A stretch of 64,000 bases of DNA from Quercus robur (lineage: Eukaryota > Streptophyta > Magnoliopsida > Fagales > Fagaceae), in the NCBI RefSeq assembly GCF_932294415.1, contig NC_065542.1:48511942-48575941 (forward strand), written 5' to 3'. Shown piece by piece: positions 36,813 through 48,161 of the stretch. The position numbers and the translations under genes are program-made. Position 1 is the stretch's first letter. Every line of letters starts with the position of its first letter. The notes below the pieces were generated by a model that saw only the letters and a list, made by a program, of their open reading frames with translations, did no database searches and was not told where the DNA came from.

Positions 36813-38311
36813 TATAAAAAAAGATAATAAAATAAATCCCTTGTTAAAATCATATAAATATAAGAAAAAGTTAAGTGGGTAGGAGATAAAAATAACGTAA
36901 TAATAATATAATTAACATTGATTCTCAAAAAAAAAAAAAAAAAAAAATTGCTTGGCCTTAATGGACCTATTATTGTAATGTATGTGTTGACATTAACCTA
37001 TTTATTGTAATGTATCGTTAAAATGCCATGTATACAAATATAGTTTTTATTTTTTATTTTTTTTTTCTTTTGGAGAAAAATATATACAAATATAGTAAAT
37101 GTTTAAAAACAAGGTAATCTTAAAATTACTGGAGTTACAAAACTATGGTAGTCTAAGGTATTATACAAAACTACTATCTATATTTTTTATGGTGAGTTTT
37201 GATTGCGTCAAGTGCTTCTGTGTACTGGACATGACACATGCACAATATATGTCCTAAAATAATTACGTGTCAATATTGTATCTTGTCTAGCGCAAAGAAA
37301 TACTGAACGAAATCCTTAACTACAAATAATATTGTTATAGTATTTTAACATCTCAATTTGTAAATTTTGAACATGTCAAAAACTCAAATATAAATATTTT
37401 CAAATAAAACAATATGGTGAGGAAAATGCCTTAACATTTTTCCTTTTATTATTTAGTCTTTTGTAGGTGGAGGGTCCAATTGGAAATGCAAAATTGCAAA
37501 TAAAAAATATAGAAAAATGAATCAAGTAATTGAAGTAAGAGTCATGCTTTTCATCATCAAGAGTGCTAGTCATTAATTCAATATTAACAAGCGGAGAATT
37601 GAATTTTAATATCCCTTTAGAAATTCTTATTTATAGGATGACAATCCCAAACGTGCTTCCGCACTTTATCTATAAACCTTTGGGACTTGGCAAATCAAAA
37701 TTACAAACAAAGGTGCAATAGGATCCAAATTCAATGAAGGATTTCTTATTACTTTCATTAAGTTTCAATTTGGTCTACTAGATCAAATTCAAACACCAAA
37801 TGCATAAAATTTATAGATAAACTAGCTTGTGATTTTTGCATACACATAAATACATTTAAGAATAAAAATAATTATATACATATTGAATGTTTGACCCTAA
37901 ATTTAATATTATTGATGTGTTCATTTTATAATTTTATAACACGTGGATAGAAAATGACAAACCACTTGTCAAATTCTATGAAAACCAGTCAAACATACAT
38001 TTTTTTTGATGAACCGTCAAACATACATTTATAAATAGTCAAGAAATCAAAAACTATTTCCTAGCCCGTGTGTCAATCCTTGTTAGGAGTTAGGACCACT
38101 TCAAGTGGTCCGCTTGCACCCCAAGCACTGGTTTTATCCCAATTCATACCCCAAGTGCCATCCTTATACCGTTATTGACCTGAATACTGACCTTGCATCT
38201 GTTAATGGTTCAAATCACTCAATCACCACTTCATAGTTCATATCACAAATTGAGTTTCTCATTAGGGGCCATTCAGATTTATTGCACACTACCGTCAAAA
38301 CACAACTTTAA

Positions 38312-39068
38312 GGGTCCGTTTGATTGGGGTGAAATGATAGAGAGGGAGAGAAAATAAGAGCGAAAATGAAAGAGATGTGTTTAGTGGGGGAAGAGAAAAT
38401 GGAGGTGAGAGAATTTTCTCCTGGAGCCCACCATTTAAGAGGAAAAAGTAGAGAGAAAGTTGGGGATGAAGTGGGTTTGATGTGAAATTACTCATCTACC
38501 CTCCTGTTATTTTGATGTGAAATTACCCATTTATCCTCTTATTATTTTTTAATGTTGCTGCGTCTTTTTGTTTTGTTTTGTTTGTTTGTTTGTTTTTTTA
38601 TTTTTTATTTATTATTATTTTTTGGTGTGGAAATGTTACCTCTACGCCACCTTTTTTTTCTTCTTGTTTTTCCATTTCCCAGGTATAGTGCACACATTTT
38701 GGCTCTTTTCCTTTCGCCCTTTATTTCTTTCTCTTTTTTTTTTTTTTTTTTTTTTCATATCAAATGTAACATTTTTTTATTAGTTGTTTTTGCTAGATGT
38801 GTTATTAGTTGTGTTAGTTTGTAGTAATTAAAAAATTAATTTTTATAAACTATTAAAAAAATATTTTTTACGTAGCAGGGGCGTACCAGGGACATGATTG
38901 TAAATTTATATAAACTCTATATTTTTTTCCTTCCACTTTTCTTCTCAACTAAATAAAAGAGTTTTCCATCTTTTTATTTTTCTACTCTCTTAACCAAACA
39001 TACGGAGGGAAATTAAATATTTTCTTTTCACTCCCTCCCTATTTTTTATCATTCCAACCAAATGGACC
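38312..39068. mobile_element. Harbinger-like MITE with TAA TSD
   Basis: GGGTCCGTTTGATTGG at the left and CCAACCAAATGGACC at the right are inverted, flanked by TAA (38309-38311, 39069-39071). It shares end and interior motifs (TTTTCTTCTCAACTAAATAA) with 61251-61965. The pyrimidine-rich ORFs inside are not genes. Confidence 0.75.
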
Positions 39069-39899
39069 TAAGATAGGGGTTAACTCAAGGATAACATCTC
39101 ATCCCATCTCAATGGGCCTAGATCTTGCGAATGTAATGAGGAAGCTGAGTGGATCTCGATGTGGCCCAAACCTTATGTATGTTGCTTATGCATGTGTAAG
39201 TTTATTAACCTACAAAAATGGTTAGTCTCGTTAGACGTTTAAGTTTTAACTTCGCATGCATTGCATACTTGACCAAAATAGTACAACTATAGACACCCTA
39301 TTTTGTATTAGTTAATTATCTCAAAGTCCCCAACTCCCAATAATGACTTTTTTAGTCATAAACAGCAAGTCATGGGTAACTCGACTCTAAATGGGCCTTA
39401 ACATACTTAAAAGACTGGTCATCAGTAAAGTGTATGCTCTTGTGATGAACCGCAACCTTGGAATACTCAAGTCATTGGGTTAAGCTGTGTTATTATTTCT
39501 CAAAAACAGTAGTTCAACTAATGACATTTTTTCCCTTCTAGATTGAAGGTTTGTACATTTGAAAATTTGAAGTTACCACTTATCTTATTTTAAAGGGGAA
39601 AAAAACCATAAAAAAATCGAAGACATCATTTTGTATTTAATTTAAAAGTATTAAATTTACATTTCAGATAGAATATTAAAAAATATTTAAATTACCATTT
39701 TGGTCCTAGGTATTTGCTCTATGTGTCAAACTAGTTCCTTACTTTTTAAAGTGTTTGTTTAGTCCCTAACATTTTGGTATTATGTCAAAACAGTCCTTGC
39801 CGTTAAGTGATGGATAAAAAATGCTAACATGGCTAATAGTAAAAATAAATAAATAAAATTTTATGCCACCTAGCTATTAATGAAAATAAAAAATCCGAT

Positions 39900-40300
39900 T
39901 GACGAGATTTACGTTGTTTGGTCTTAACGGGCCTATTTATTTATGTATATAAATATGGTAATCTTAAAATTAATATTTTCTTTGAGAGAAATCTTAAAAT
40001 TTATATGGTATTAAAAAGACTAAAACAATGATGATGCATAGTATTATACAAAACTATAACCCACAATATTTATGAAGTGTTAAGCTTGCACCTAGTGATT
40101 TTATGTATAAGACATGACATAGACACAACATATGTTTTAAAATGATCACGTGTCAATCTTGTATATTATTTAATGTAAATGAGTATTGAATGAAATCCTC
40201 AACCACTTATAGTGATAGTATTTATATATTATTTTAACCTTCCAATTTCTAAATTTTAACTTTTATGAAACTCAAATAAAAAAAAATATATATATATATA
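39900..40300. repeat. Partial array unit U5 (block Q only)
   Basis: A diverged Q block (ACACAACATATG, GATCACGTGTCAATCTTG) ends just before the tRNA gene and marks the right edge of the array. Confidence 0.6.
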
Positions 40301-40374
40301 TGGCGAGGAAAATGACAATTTGATTAAAAATGTATTTTGGATTTATGTGGAAAGGCTCACGAAAATTTCAAAAA

Positions 40375-40447
40375 GCCGTCTTAGCTCAGCCGGTAGAGCG
40401 CATGGCTTTTAACCATGTGGTCGTGGGTTCGATTCCCACAGACGGCG
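40375..40447 (+). tRNA. tRNA-Lys (anticodon UUU)
   Basis: Full cloverleaf of 73 nt. The acceptor arms GCCGTCT and AGACGGC pair perfectly, with discriminator G. The anticodon stem CATGG/CCATG encloses CTTTTAA, so the anticodon is TTT. The T arm is GTGGG/CCCAC around TTCGATT. There is no intron. The next three genomic bases happen to be CCA. Downstream TTTCTTTTCTT and a longer T run can serve as pol III terminators. It stands between the array edge and the PPR gene on the same strand. Confidence 0.95.
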
Positions 40448-40635
40448 CCATTTCTTTTCTTCTCTGAATATTCCTTTTTCATTTTTTTTTTTTTTAGCTT
40501 TTGGCTTTTCCTTCTCTGTACTATATACCCCATTCATTCTCTCTGGAAGTCTTTGCAATCACAGCGAAGCTAATTTCAAGGTATCAATTTCTACGCTCTT
40601 TAAACAATTATTTTTTTTTGGTGGGGTTTCTTTCA

Positions 40636-42072
40636 ATGGCACTTTCTTCAATTTCGAAATTATTTTCCTTGTCAATTTCCCACAAACCCCCAAAGTTCTC
40701 AACTTTGAATTCACCCACTGCCACTGCCTCCTCTGCTGAGCAATTCTACACTCACCTGCAGAGAAATGGAACCAACAACATAGAAAAAACCCTGTCCACA
40801 GTTAATGTCCCATTGGACCCCAAATGTGTCACTGATGTCTTACATAGATGTCAACCAAACCAATCTCAAATGGGTCTTAGGTTTTTCATCTGGGCTGGCC
40901 TTCAATCCAATTATAGGCACAGTTCATTCATGTATAGCAAAGCTTGTGAATTGCTTCAAATCAATCGAAACCCGGGTGTTGTTGTTGATGTTGTTGAGGG
41001 TTATAGGGTTGATGGGGTTGTAGTTAGTCCTAAGGTGTTTAAGGTGGTTTTGAATTTGTGTAGGGGAGGCAGGCTTGCTAATGAGGCTTTGTGGGTATTG
41101 AGGAAAATGAAGGAATTTGGTTTGCAGGCGGATACTACGGCATATAATGTGGTTATAAGGTTGTTTTGTGAAAAGGGTGATATGGATATGGCTGAAGGGT
41201 TGATGAATGAGATGGGTTTGAGTGATCTTTATCCCGATATGATCACACATGTCGCGATGATTAAAGGGTTTTGTAATGTGGGTAGGTTAGAGGATGCTTG
41301 TGGATTGGTTAAGCTTATGAGGGGCCATGGGTGTGTTCCAAATGCTGTGGTGTATTCTACTCTTCTTGATGGGGTTTGTAGGTTTGGGAGTATGGAGAGG
41401 GCATTGGAGTTGTTGGGTGAGATGGAGGAAGAAGGTGGGGATTGTAGTCCTAATGTTGTTACATATACATCTGTGATCCATAGTTTTTGTGAGAAAGGTC
41501 AGACAATGGAGGCATTGGAAATTTTGAATAGAATGGAAGCTTTTGGGTGTGCTCCTAATCGTGTTACGGTTAGTTGTTTGATAAACCATCTCTGTCTGGA
41601 GGGGTGTGTCGAAAAGGCTTATAAGGTCATTGATAAAGTTGTTGCAGGAGGCAGTGTTTCATATGGTGATTGCTATAGCTCTCTAATAGTGTCTTTGGTA
41701 AAATTTCAAAAGCTTGAGGAGGCAGAGAAGCTCTTTAGGAAGATGCTTGCTGGTGGGGTGAAACCTGATAGTTTGGCATGTAGCATTTTGATAAGAAAGC
41801 TTTGCTTGGAGGGAAGGGTGTTAGATGGATTTTGCTTATCTGATGAAATTGAGAAGTTCGAGTTCATTACTTCCATTGATTCTGATCTTTATTCTATTCT
41901 TTTAGTTGGGCTTTGTCAACAAAGACATTCAATGGAGGCTGCAAAGCTTGCGAGGTTAATGCTCAAGAAAGGAATTAGATTGAAAGCTTCTTATTTTGAC
42001 AGTATAGTTGGACACCTGAAGAAATTTGAAGATGAGGAGCTAGTTAAGCACTTGAGTAAGATTGGGAAATAA
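40636..42072 (+). CDS. P-class pentatricopeptide repeat protein
   Basis: Single-exon gene, 478 residues, TAA stop. I chose ATG 40636 (MALSSISKLFSLSISHKPPK) because the open frame upstream to 40501 has no ATG. The start gives a Ser/Leu/Lys-rich, acid-poor N terminus typical of mitochondrial or plastid targeting. From about residue 130 there are some eight to nine 35-residue PPR motifs, such as TTAYNVVIRLFCEKGDMDMA, NAVVYSTLLDGVCRFGSMER and NVVTYTSVIHSFCEKGQTME. P-class PPR proteins bind specific organellar RNAs and help in processing or stability. Repeats are all P type, with no E or DYW tail. It resembles the At5g47360 group, from memory and not checked. The tRNA-Lys gene ends 188 bp before the start codon. 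Confidence 0.92.
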   Translation: MALSSISKLFSLSISHKPPKFSTLNSPTATASSAEQFYTHLQRNGTNNIEKTLSTVNVPLDPKCVTDVLHRCQPNQSQMGLRFFIWAGLQSNYRHSSFMYSKACELLQINRNPGVVVDVVEGYRVDGVVVSPKVFKVVLNLCRGGRLANEALWVLRKMKEFGLQADTTAYNVVIRLFCEKGDMDMAEGLMNEMGLSDLYPDMITHVAMIKGFCNVGRLEDACGLVKLMRGHGCVPNAVVYSTLLDGVCRFGSMERALELLGEMEEEGGDCSPNVVTYTSVIHSFCEKGQTMEALEILNRMEAFGCAPNRVTVSCLINHLCLEGCVEKAYKVIDKVVAGGSVSYGDCYSSLIVSLVKFQKLEEAEKLFRKMLAGGVKPDSLACSILIRKLCLEGRVLDGFCLSDEIEKFEFITSIDSDLYSILLVGLCQQRHSMEAAKLARLMLKKGIRLKASYFDSIVGHLKKFEDEELVKHLSKIGK

Positions 42073-43490
42073 AATTCAGTCTGTCCTGGAGGATCTTATT
42101 AGTTGATTTGAGCACTTCTGAGATTACAGAGTTCTAAGTCTGTAATTGTGAAGAAACAAGTTTGGAATTTCAAGCAAATGAAAGGCCTTGTCTTGTTTCG
42201 TCTGGTTGTGGAATACGGAATTCGGACGTGAGTGGAAGCAGTCATCAACCAATGGTTAACTGAGCTAAGGTATACAGTGATTGAGGTTCAAATAAAAATG
42301 CGTTGCTGTTATTAATTCTCTTCCACTTTTAGAACATTGCCATTGGTCTTAGAAACTTCTTTATTCTTAGAGCAAGACTTGTTTTATAATGCCTCCAATA
42401 TTTCATTATATCATGACTCCTATGATCAGTGCTCCAATCAAGGAGTTAAACAATTCACTGAGCTACTGAGCAACTTTTCTGGCACTGAATGACATTGCAC
42501 GTATGCTTATAACATCTTAAAGTCATATTGTTTAAAGCAATTCTTGACGTTATCCTCCTATTTTTTTTTGGTGTGGCTGTTCATGGGTCAAATTGTGTCC
42601 AATAACATAGTTTGTTGTATTTCATCCTGATTCAGTTCTTGTGGTCATTATGCTGTGGTTACATTTATTTGATTATAAACCAAAAACTTATATATATACA
42701 GCCAGATTTCCTAGATCGTTTCAATCAAACACATCCTTAGTAATTCAAGAACATACTAATTAGGATTCCAGTGAAGAGTGGCACCTTCAGCTCAAAGATC
42801 CATTGTTGTTATGGCTTACCACTTATCTGCATATTGTCATTGAAGTCAATCTTGTAGAAGTTAAACATTTTCGCTTTTTGGGTTATGGCAAGTCCCAGAA
42901 TATCATATTTTGCTAGATTTTGAGAACCTTTAATTTGAATTTAATGCTTGTATCAGATAATGATCACCTAGAAATAAATGGCTACCATGTCGGAAGACAT
43001 CCTACTGAATTGTCGTATTCTTTAAATTTCTGTTGACCCTATTTTGAGCTCTATCTAATATTCTTGAATGGTTTTTGCTTGTATGGACTGGTATTTTGTG
43101 CATTATTGCAGACAAACTAATCAGGTTAGAGATCAATACCCACTACATCCAAGTATAAACCTGTCTTTGAAAAGAATGTTATTTAGCATTTTAACTCACT
43201 TTATTTATTATTATTTTTTTGATAGGTAGCATTTTAACTCCTTTATTGAAGTTGGATTCTTTCTTGTCACTCTTTCACTGTTATGTATCATTAGGATGTC
43301 TCTGACAAGGCTTGACCTTTGGTTTCTGGAATTGCAGGATCACTTAGCTTCCAGAAGTTATCTTAAATTACCAAATGTGAGTAGTATAACTTGTTGAAGC
43401 ATTATAAATGTTGCATTGAAGCTTTTCTACTGTATAATCTTCTCTTTGTGATGCATTCAATAAATTCTGTAATTGTGAAATCGTATGAAT
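42073..43490. other. PPR 3' flank
   Basis: Contains the PPR 3' UTR of unknown length. Possible splice sites (GCTAAGGTATAC near 42266 and ATTGCAGGATCAC near 43337) could belong to a spliced 3' UTR. Nothing coding was found. Confidence 0.3.
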
Positions 43491-43499
43491 GTTAATACA

Positions 43500-43672
43500 T
43501 TTTGAAGTGGGCAGCCGCTAGGTTTGATTGGCTTGTGGCAAAACCTTGTCTGATGAGGTTGATTGAGCTGACTGACAATGGGATGAGTATTCACTTTTCT
43601 CGCTCCAATTGAAATCTTTGGATATTTCGGCTAACAAAAGTGCAGGCCCAGCTCTGGCAGACTTGCTTAAGG
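43500..43672 (+). pseudogene. LRR-like exon fragment, copy 1
   Basis: LKSLDISANKSAGPALADLL (43610-43672), followed by a GTAATT donor, looks like one leucine-rich repeat. The part before it is out of frame. About 170 bases are duplicated at 56755-56925. It is too short to assign, and the parent gene is not in the window. Confidence 0.35.
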
Positions 43673-44439
43673 TAATTAGAGCTTACCCAACTGCTTTAAC
43701 AATTTCTAAAATTTTTAATAAACCCTTCATGCTTCTGATTATAAGTTTCAGCCTTTTGGAAATAAGCTAACTTTTAGTTTTTCATCTTGCATTATGCAAA
43801 TAAGCTACTGGAAATAAGCAATTCCCAAACAGACACTCAGTATTCTGTGCTCTTGAACAGATCTCTTTCACAAGATTTAATTTTTCAATGGCATTCCCAT
43901 GCATTGCTTCATCAAAGTAGGAGACAACGGAGAATTTGTTGGTTTCAGGTTTTACAGAAACTTGTGGGCATGGTTTGGAACTCAGTAATGTTACCTGCTC
44001 TTTGTACGTGTAAATTAACTTGTGGATTTTATATGAAATTATGAAATTTTAGGGTCTATGACAAAGATATGATGCTTTGCATACTGCTTTTGACTTGTAA
44101 CAGCCATGTGTTTGTATCATTTCGGAAGGGGGGAAAAGATTGGAATAGTTGTATTTCCATCAAGATGTCTCAAATACTATCAATTTTGCAATTGTGCAGT
44201 TAAAGTTGACCTGAAATTTGTGTTGGATCCAATCTAATCCTTTATCAATTCTTCAGCATTTATCAATTGTTAACACCACTTATCAGTGTGTGTTGCATAA
44301 CTGCAATTACCAACCTGATTAGTGTGTGGATATGCATAGCAGGAAACGGCCATCATCGAGCTGGATTGCTAATACATTCAAATCACCAATATATCACTTT
44401 TACCTGCATGGCTGCCTGACTGGTGACACATTGGTGATT

Positions 44440-44760
44440 TGAACAGCTGGAGGAAAAACAAAAATCAATATAACACTAATAGTGTAGAGCATTTCCATGA
44501 AGCTCGAAAGGGAATATTGTTTTGACTATTTCTTGAGTAACATTGTGAATGTGGAGGAAACGATCAGATTATGTAACAGTAAATTGATGATCCATTGCGT
44601 AGTGTCAAGATGGATAATTTACTATGGCTTGTCTAAAGCTTTGAAGCAATTTGCAGGAGACAATTCAAACCATTGGCTACGAAATTTGGGTCATAGTCAA
44701 GGGCTAGCACATGGTTCAGTTGTGCAAAACATGATTTTAGCATGATAAAAAGTAAAAACA
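44440..44760. repeat. Segment with a diverged copy at 53.86-54.03 kb
   Basis: GAGCATTTCCATGAA, TCAAGGGCTAGCACATGGTT and TTTAGCATGATAAAA recur in order, with changes, at 53.86-54.03 kb. An 82-codon ORF here is not conserved in the other copy. Confidence 0.5.
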
Positions 44761-45249
44761 TCAATTTTCTTCTCTTGGAACTTAAAGAAGTTTACTTCAC
44801 TTTTATTTAAAAATACAATTTACAACTTGATATGTACGACAACATTTTCTTGTGTGTTTTGACTTTTGAGTCTTAAATGGTATCTTATAGCCACTCATTT
44901 TTGTGCAGATGAAAAGCTTTACATGGAGGACAGGAACCAAGTGTACCCTATGTTTTTTAAGCCATCAACGGTAGACTAATTTACTTTGATAACCAAGGAA
45001 GAAAAAGAACATAGAAATGGTCAATGCAAGAGAGGTACAACATTATGTCACTCAAGACAAAGGACAACAATTCTTTTTCAAATTAGTCACATCCATTTTA
45101 GAAGCAGTTAAAGAGCATAAAAGCATCAATATCTGAAATAATCATACCAAATTATTTTTCTATTGACAAAATCACTCATCCATTCTGGTTCATCCCAAAC
45201 TGGAGATTTTGTCTTAGAATTGTTGTCACCCTGGAGAGATGCTGCCACT

Positions 45250-46215
45250 TTTCATATCGTAAAACCACCAACCATGAATTGTGTTATGGCTGAAGTGAAA
45301 ATATAGACAGTTTCTCTTGCATCCCACCTTGCTTGCAGAGACAGACACACAGCACTGTTCCCCACAAACAATGTTTGATCACCAAGGCTCTCCATCTTAG
45401 TCCATGAAAGTCTAACAAGATCAAGCTGAAAAATCTCTACATCATCCACAACATTAATTGACTTCTTTGAGATGAGAAAAATCAGTAAAATCTCCCCATC
45501 TAACTGCACCAAATATTCTCTAAAATGCTTCGATGAGACGGAAGGGATAGCCCTTTTTGTACCCAAAGAAGTAGTTTTTAGATGAGAATCTACTTCTTCC
45601 ATCACCGCAAGAGTTCCTTGCAAAGTCAAAGCATAGAACTTACCTCTAAATCCAATGGCATTTGTTAATTGCATATAATGCTTTTGTGATTTGTCTGAGC
45701 ATGCGGATCAATGAGAGAGCAGTCTTGTTTTATCCATTCACACTCTCCTCCTTTTTTGCTAATTATATACTTAAACATGCAGGATGGATGTCTAGTGCCT
45801 GTATGTGCTCCAATTAGCCTATGGAACATGAAAGCTGGATGACTGGTGCCTGTCAAGACCATCACCATACAACCTAATGACAATGTTGAGGATATAGCAA
45901 AACATTTAAATTCAACTCTGGCATCCCATAAAGGTAGACTACGCCATGATCTCTTAACTGGATCCCATAGAATGTAGGTTGAAGGTGTTGGCCCTTTAGC
46001 CACCAATATACCATTAGTGCACCCCAGATAGTATTTCCATGGATACTGGGGTACTCTATATGGTGGCCAAGGGTCAGTCAAATTGCATTGTTGTTGATCT
46101 CCTTTACTGGTATTGGTGTCGGAGATTTGAAGCCAAGGTAGCACTGCATTTGGATTGCATTTCTTGGGTGCAGCTCTCCATGACTTGTTCACACTCCCAA
46201 AGGGATACAATTTAA
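45250..46215 (-). pseudogene. F-box/DUF295 (KIB1-4-like) pseudogene 1
   Basis: The minus strand retains the end of an F-box-like segment (SVNKSWRAAPKK) and most of the C-terminal beta-propeller region known as DUF295/KIB1-4 (STYILWDPVKRSWRSLPLWD, GFRGKFYALTLQGTLAVM, EYLVQLDGEILLIF). Such proteins are substrate receptors of SCF ubiquitin ligases (family knowledge). The proper F-box start is absent upstream of about 46215. A one-base loss near 45692, relative to the paralogue at 51-53 kb, breaks the frame just before KHYMQLTNAIGF. Downstream sequence to about 44.99 kb is also shared with the paralogue. Confidence 0.75.
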
Positions 46216-46345
46216 TCCAACAATAATAAAGGAAAGAGGAAAAATGAATCCATCTAGAGATACTTGAATTAGAGACGTGACTAATAAAAAATCCAAGGGT
46301 CAAAGTTATGAGGCAAGACTTTGTAATTTAGCAATAGTAGTGTAA

Positions 46346-46959
46346 GAGCATTCACATCAGACTCTTCAAAATTTTAGTTAAACTATCCCAAAAAAGTCTT
46401 TATTTTTATTTTTTATTTTTTATAGTTTAGTTAATTGTGTTTTTTACGCACACACATTAGACTCAATACTTTATTTTTTATTTCATTTAAATAATTATTA
46501 TTTTTTCTCTCTCTCCTCTCTCCTTTCTAGAGACAGAGGACATACCAAGAAGGGAGCACAGACGAGAGAGTTGAAAAAAAAAAAAATTCAGTTACAATTT
46601 TAGCTTAGTGAGGAAAGCTAGTCGCCACAAGAAGCAAGTGCCTGCTCCTCACGAAGTATTTGGGACTATTTTGCTGAGATTGATGCGTGAGTTTTTTTAG
46701 TCTTTTAGCTATATATTTGCTAAAATATTAAAATAGTTACTGTGTAGTAGTGGTACACTCTTGGTCGCTCCAGAAGCTTATAAACCTTGAGTGGGAGGGT
46801 TCTCTAACCGATGTGGGACTTGCGGTTGGTACGCGAAGACAAAGTCTTTGGCTGCCCCCTTCCTGCACTCGAGGACGAGGACAAAACCGTGAGGGACTGG
46901 CTCCCCAAAGCGGACAAAAGCCTTCTAATATCCCCACAGTTACAATGATGTGAATGTTT
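46346..46959. mobile_element. Non-autonomous DNA element (GAGCATTCACATC ends)
   Basis: GAGCATTCACATCA at the left and its inverse with two changes (TGATGTGAATGTTT) at the right. The interior is CT/GA-rich. It contains the small solo LTR at 46741-46938, a nested insertion. Confidence 0.6.
46741..46938 (-). mobile_element. 198-bp TRIM-type solo LTR, TSD GTTAC
   Basis: The ends are TG..CA and GTTAC is duplicated exactly at 46736-46740 and 46939-46943. On the minus strand it carries AGTCCCACATCGG (46808-46820), identical to the plant snRNA upstream sequence element, and TTTATAA (46778-46784) 23 bases downstream. The length fits terminal-repeat retrotransposons in miniature. Opposing ORFs across it are incidental. 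Confidence 0.8.
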
Positions 46960-48127
46960 AAGTAGAACTAATAATCACTTCCTATCAAAAAAAAAAAAAA
47001 AAAAAAAAAATCACTTTCCTCATTGTTTTTGGCTAAAAAGTGGATAAATGTCAAGTATACTTGTTAAAGAGATTTTTTTTTTTGACAAGAAGATATTTTT
47101 TTGATTGAAAAAAAAATGACAAATCTTGATTGGTAAAGTATAATTATGGGACAAAAAAAATTTGATTTATCTTTATTTTATATAAAGAGAATTTTATTCT
47201 TAATATATGACTTCATATACAATTGGAAGATTAGAGAAAAAAAATTAAAATATGGTGTAAATAATAGGGACTAAATACGTAGCTTACCCTTGTTATTATT
47301 ATTATTTTTTGTAGGTTGAGAGCGATAGACAAGCTATTGATAATGAAAAGCTTCTATAGTGTCTTTTTATAAATTAGGTTTTACTGTTAACTCTTTAGAT
47401 ATTATTTTATTATTTTCTATCTTTTAATATAAAATTATTTTTTATATTATAGATATTTTTTTAATATTTATCTGTACCTTAAAATTTTGTAAAAATAAAA
47501 TATAAAAAAAAGTAATTGAATGTCCCAAAGGATATCTAGATAAATTTGTTGTTAAATAAACAATGCATGGAAATCTTACAAATGATAAAAAAATGCCCCA
47601 TTTAAAATTGTTACCTTAGGCCCTAAAATACCTTGAGCCGACTTTATTTATCATTCGATTCATAAACTTATATTTTATGTATTAATTTAAACTACAAAAA
47701 GTCAAAAACTTAAATTTAAACAATTGATTGATGATAAAACTATTGATCATTGATCATAATGAAATTTTGCAAGTATAGAAAATATATAAAGATAATGTAA
47801 TCCAACTGTGGATTTATCAAAATTCACATTCAATTAAAAAATATCGAGTGATGTAGCATTGCTTAAAGTTACACAATGTGTAACTTAACTCAACCCATTA
47901 TTAATTAACTTTGGACCAAAGCTAGTAGCATTCTAAAAAGACTCTATACCATACTATCTTAAATCACAATATAACATTTCTTGAAAATATGATTCTTGAA
48001 TTTTAGTTATTTTTATGATATATTTATTCATTATCCACGAAGTTCAAACAAGTTTATAGTTGTTATGTTTAACCATATAATTATTATTTTATTATTATAA
48101 AGTTTAGTTACAATAAGTTTTTCAACC

Positions 48128-48161
<34 letters not shown>

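Larger units (their letters stand above)
34636..38280. repeat. Array unit U4
   Basis: P is split (34636-34895 and 36373-36640) by a MITE carrying a solo LTR. Q lies at 36975-37455, R at 37455-37870, S at 37935-37990 and T at 37985-38280. A SINE (36638-36812) sits at the end of P, where U2 shows no insertion. Confidence 0.7.

Noticed and set aside
38552..38824. Hydrophobic ORFs resembling membrane proteins
   Set aside because: Produced by poly(T) tracts inside the MITE at 38312-39068.
40448..40450. Encoded CCA taken as a sign of a bacterial or plastid tRNA
   Set aside because: The sequence is a standard plant nuclear tRNA-Lys; three matching bases are easily chance.
40501..40635. Upstream extension of the PPR reading frame
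   Set aside because: The extension has no ATG and begins at TTG; the ATG at 40636 gives a normal targeting peptide.
40924..41589. Antisense ORFs in the PPR gene
   Set aside because: They are shadows of the sense frame; composition and lack of a family match argue against coding.
46737..46953. Opposing 66-67 codon ORFs
   Set aside because: They lie across the 198-bp solo LTR and are explained by its GC-rich sequence.
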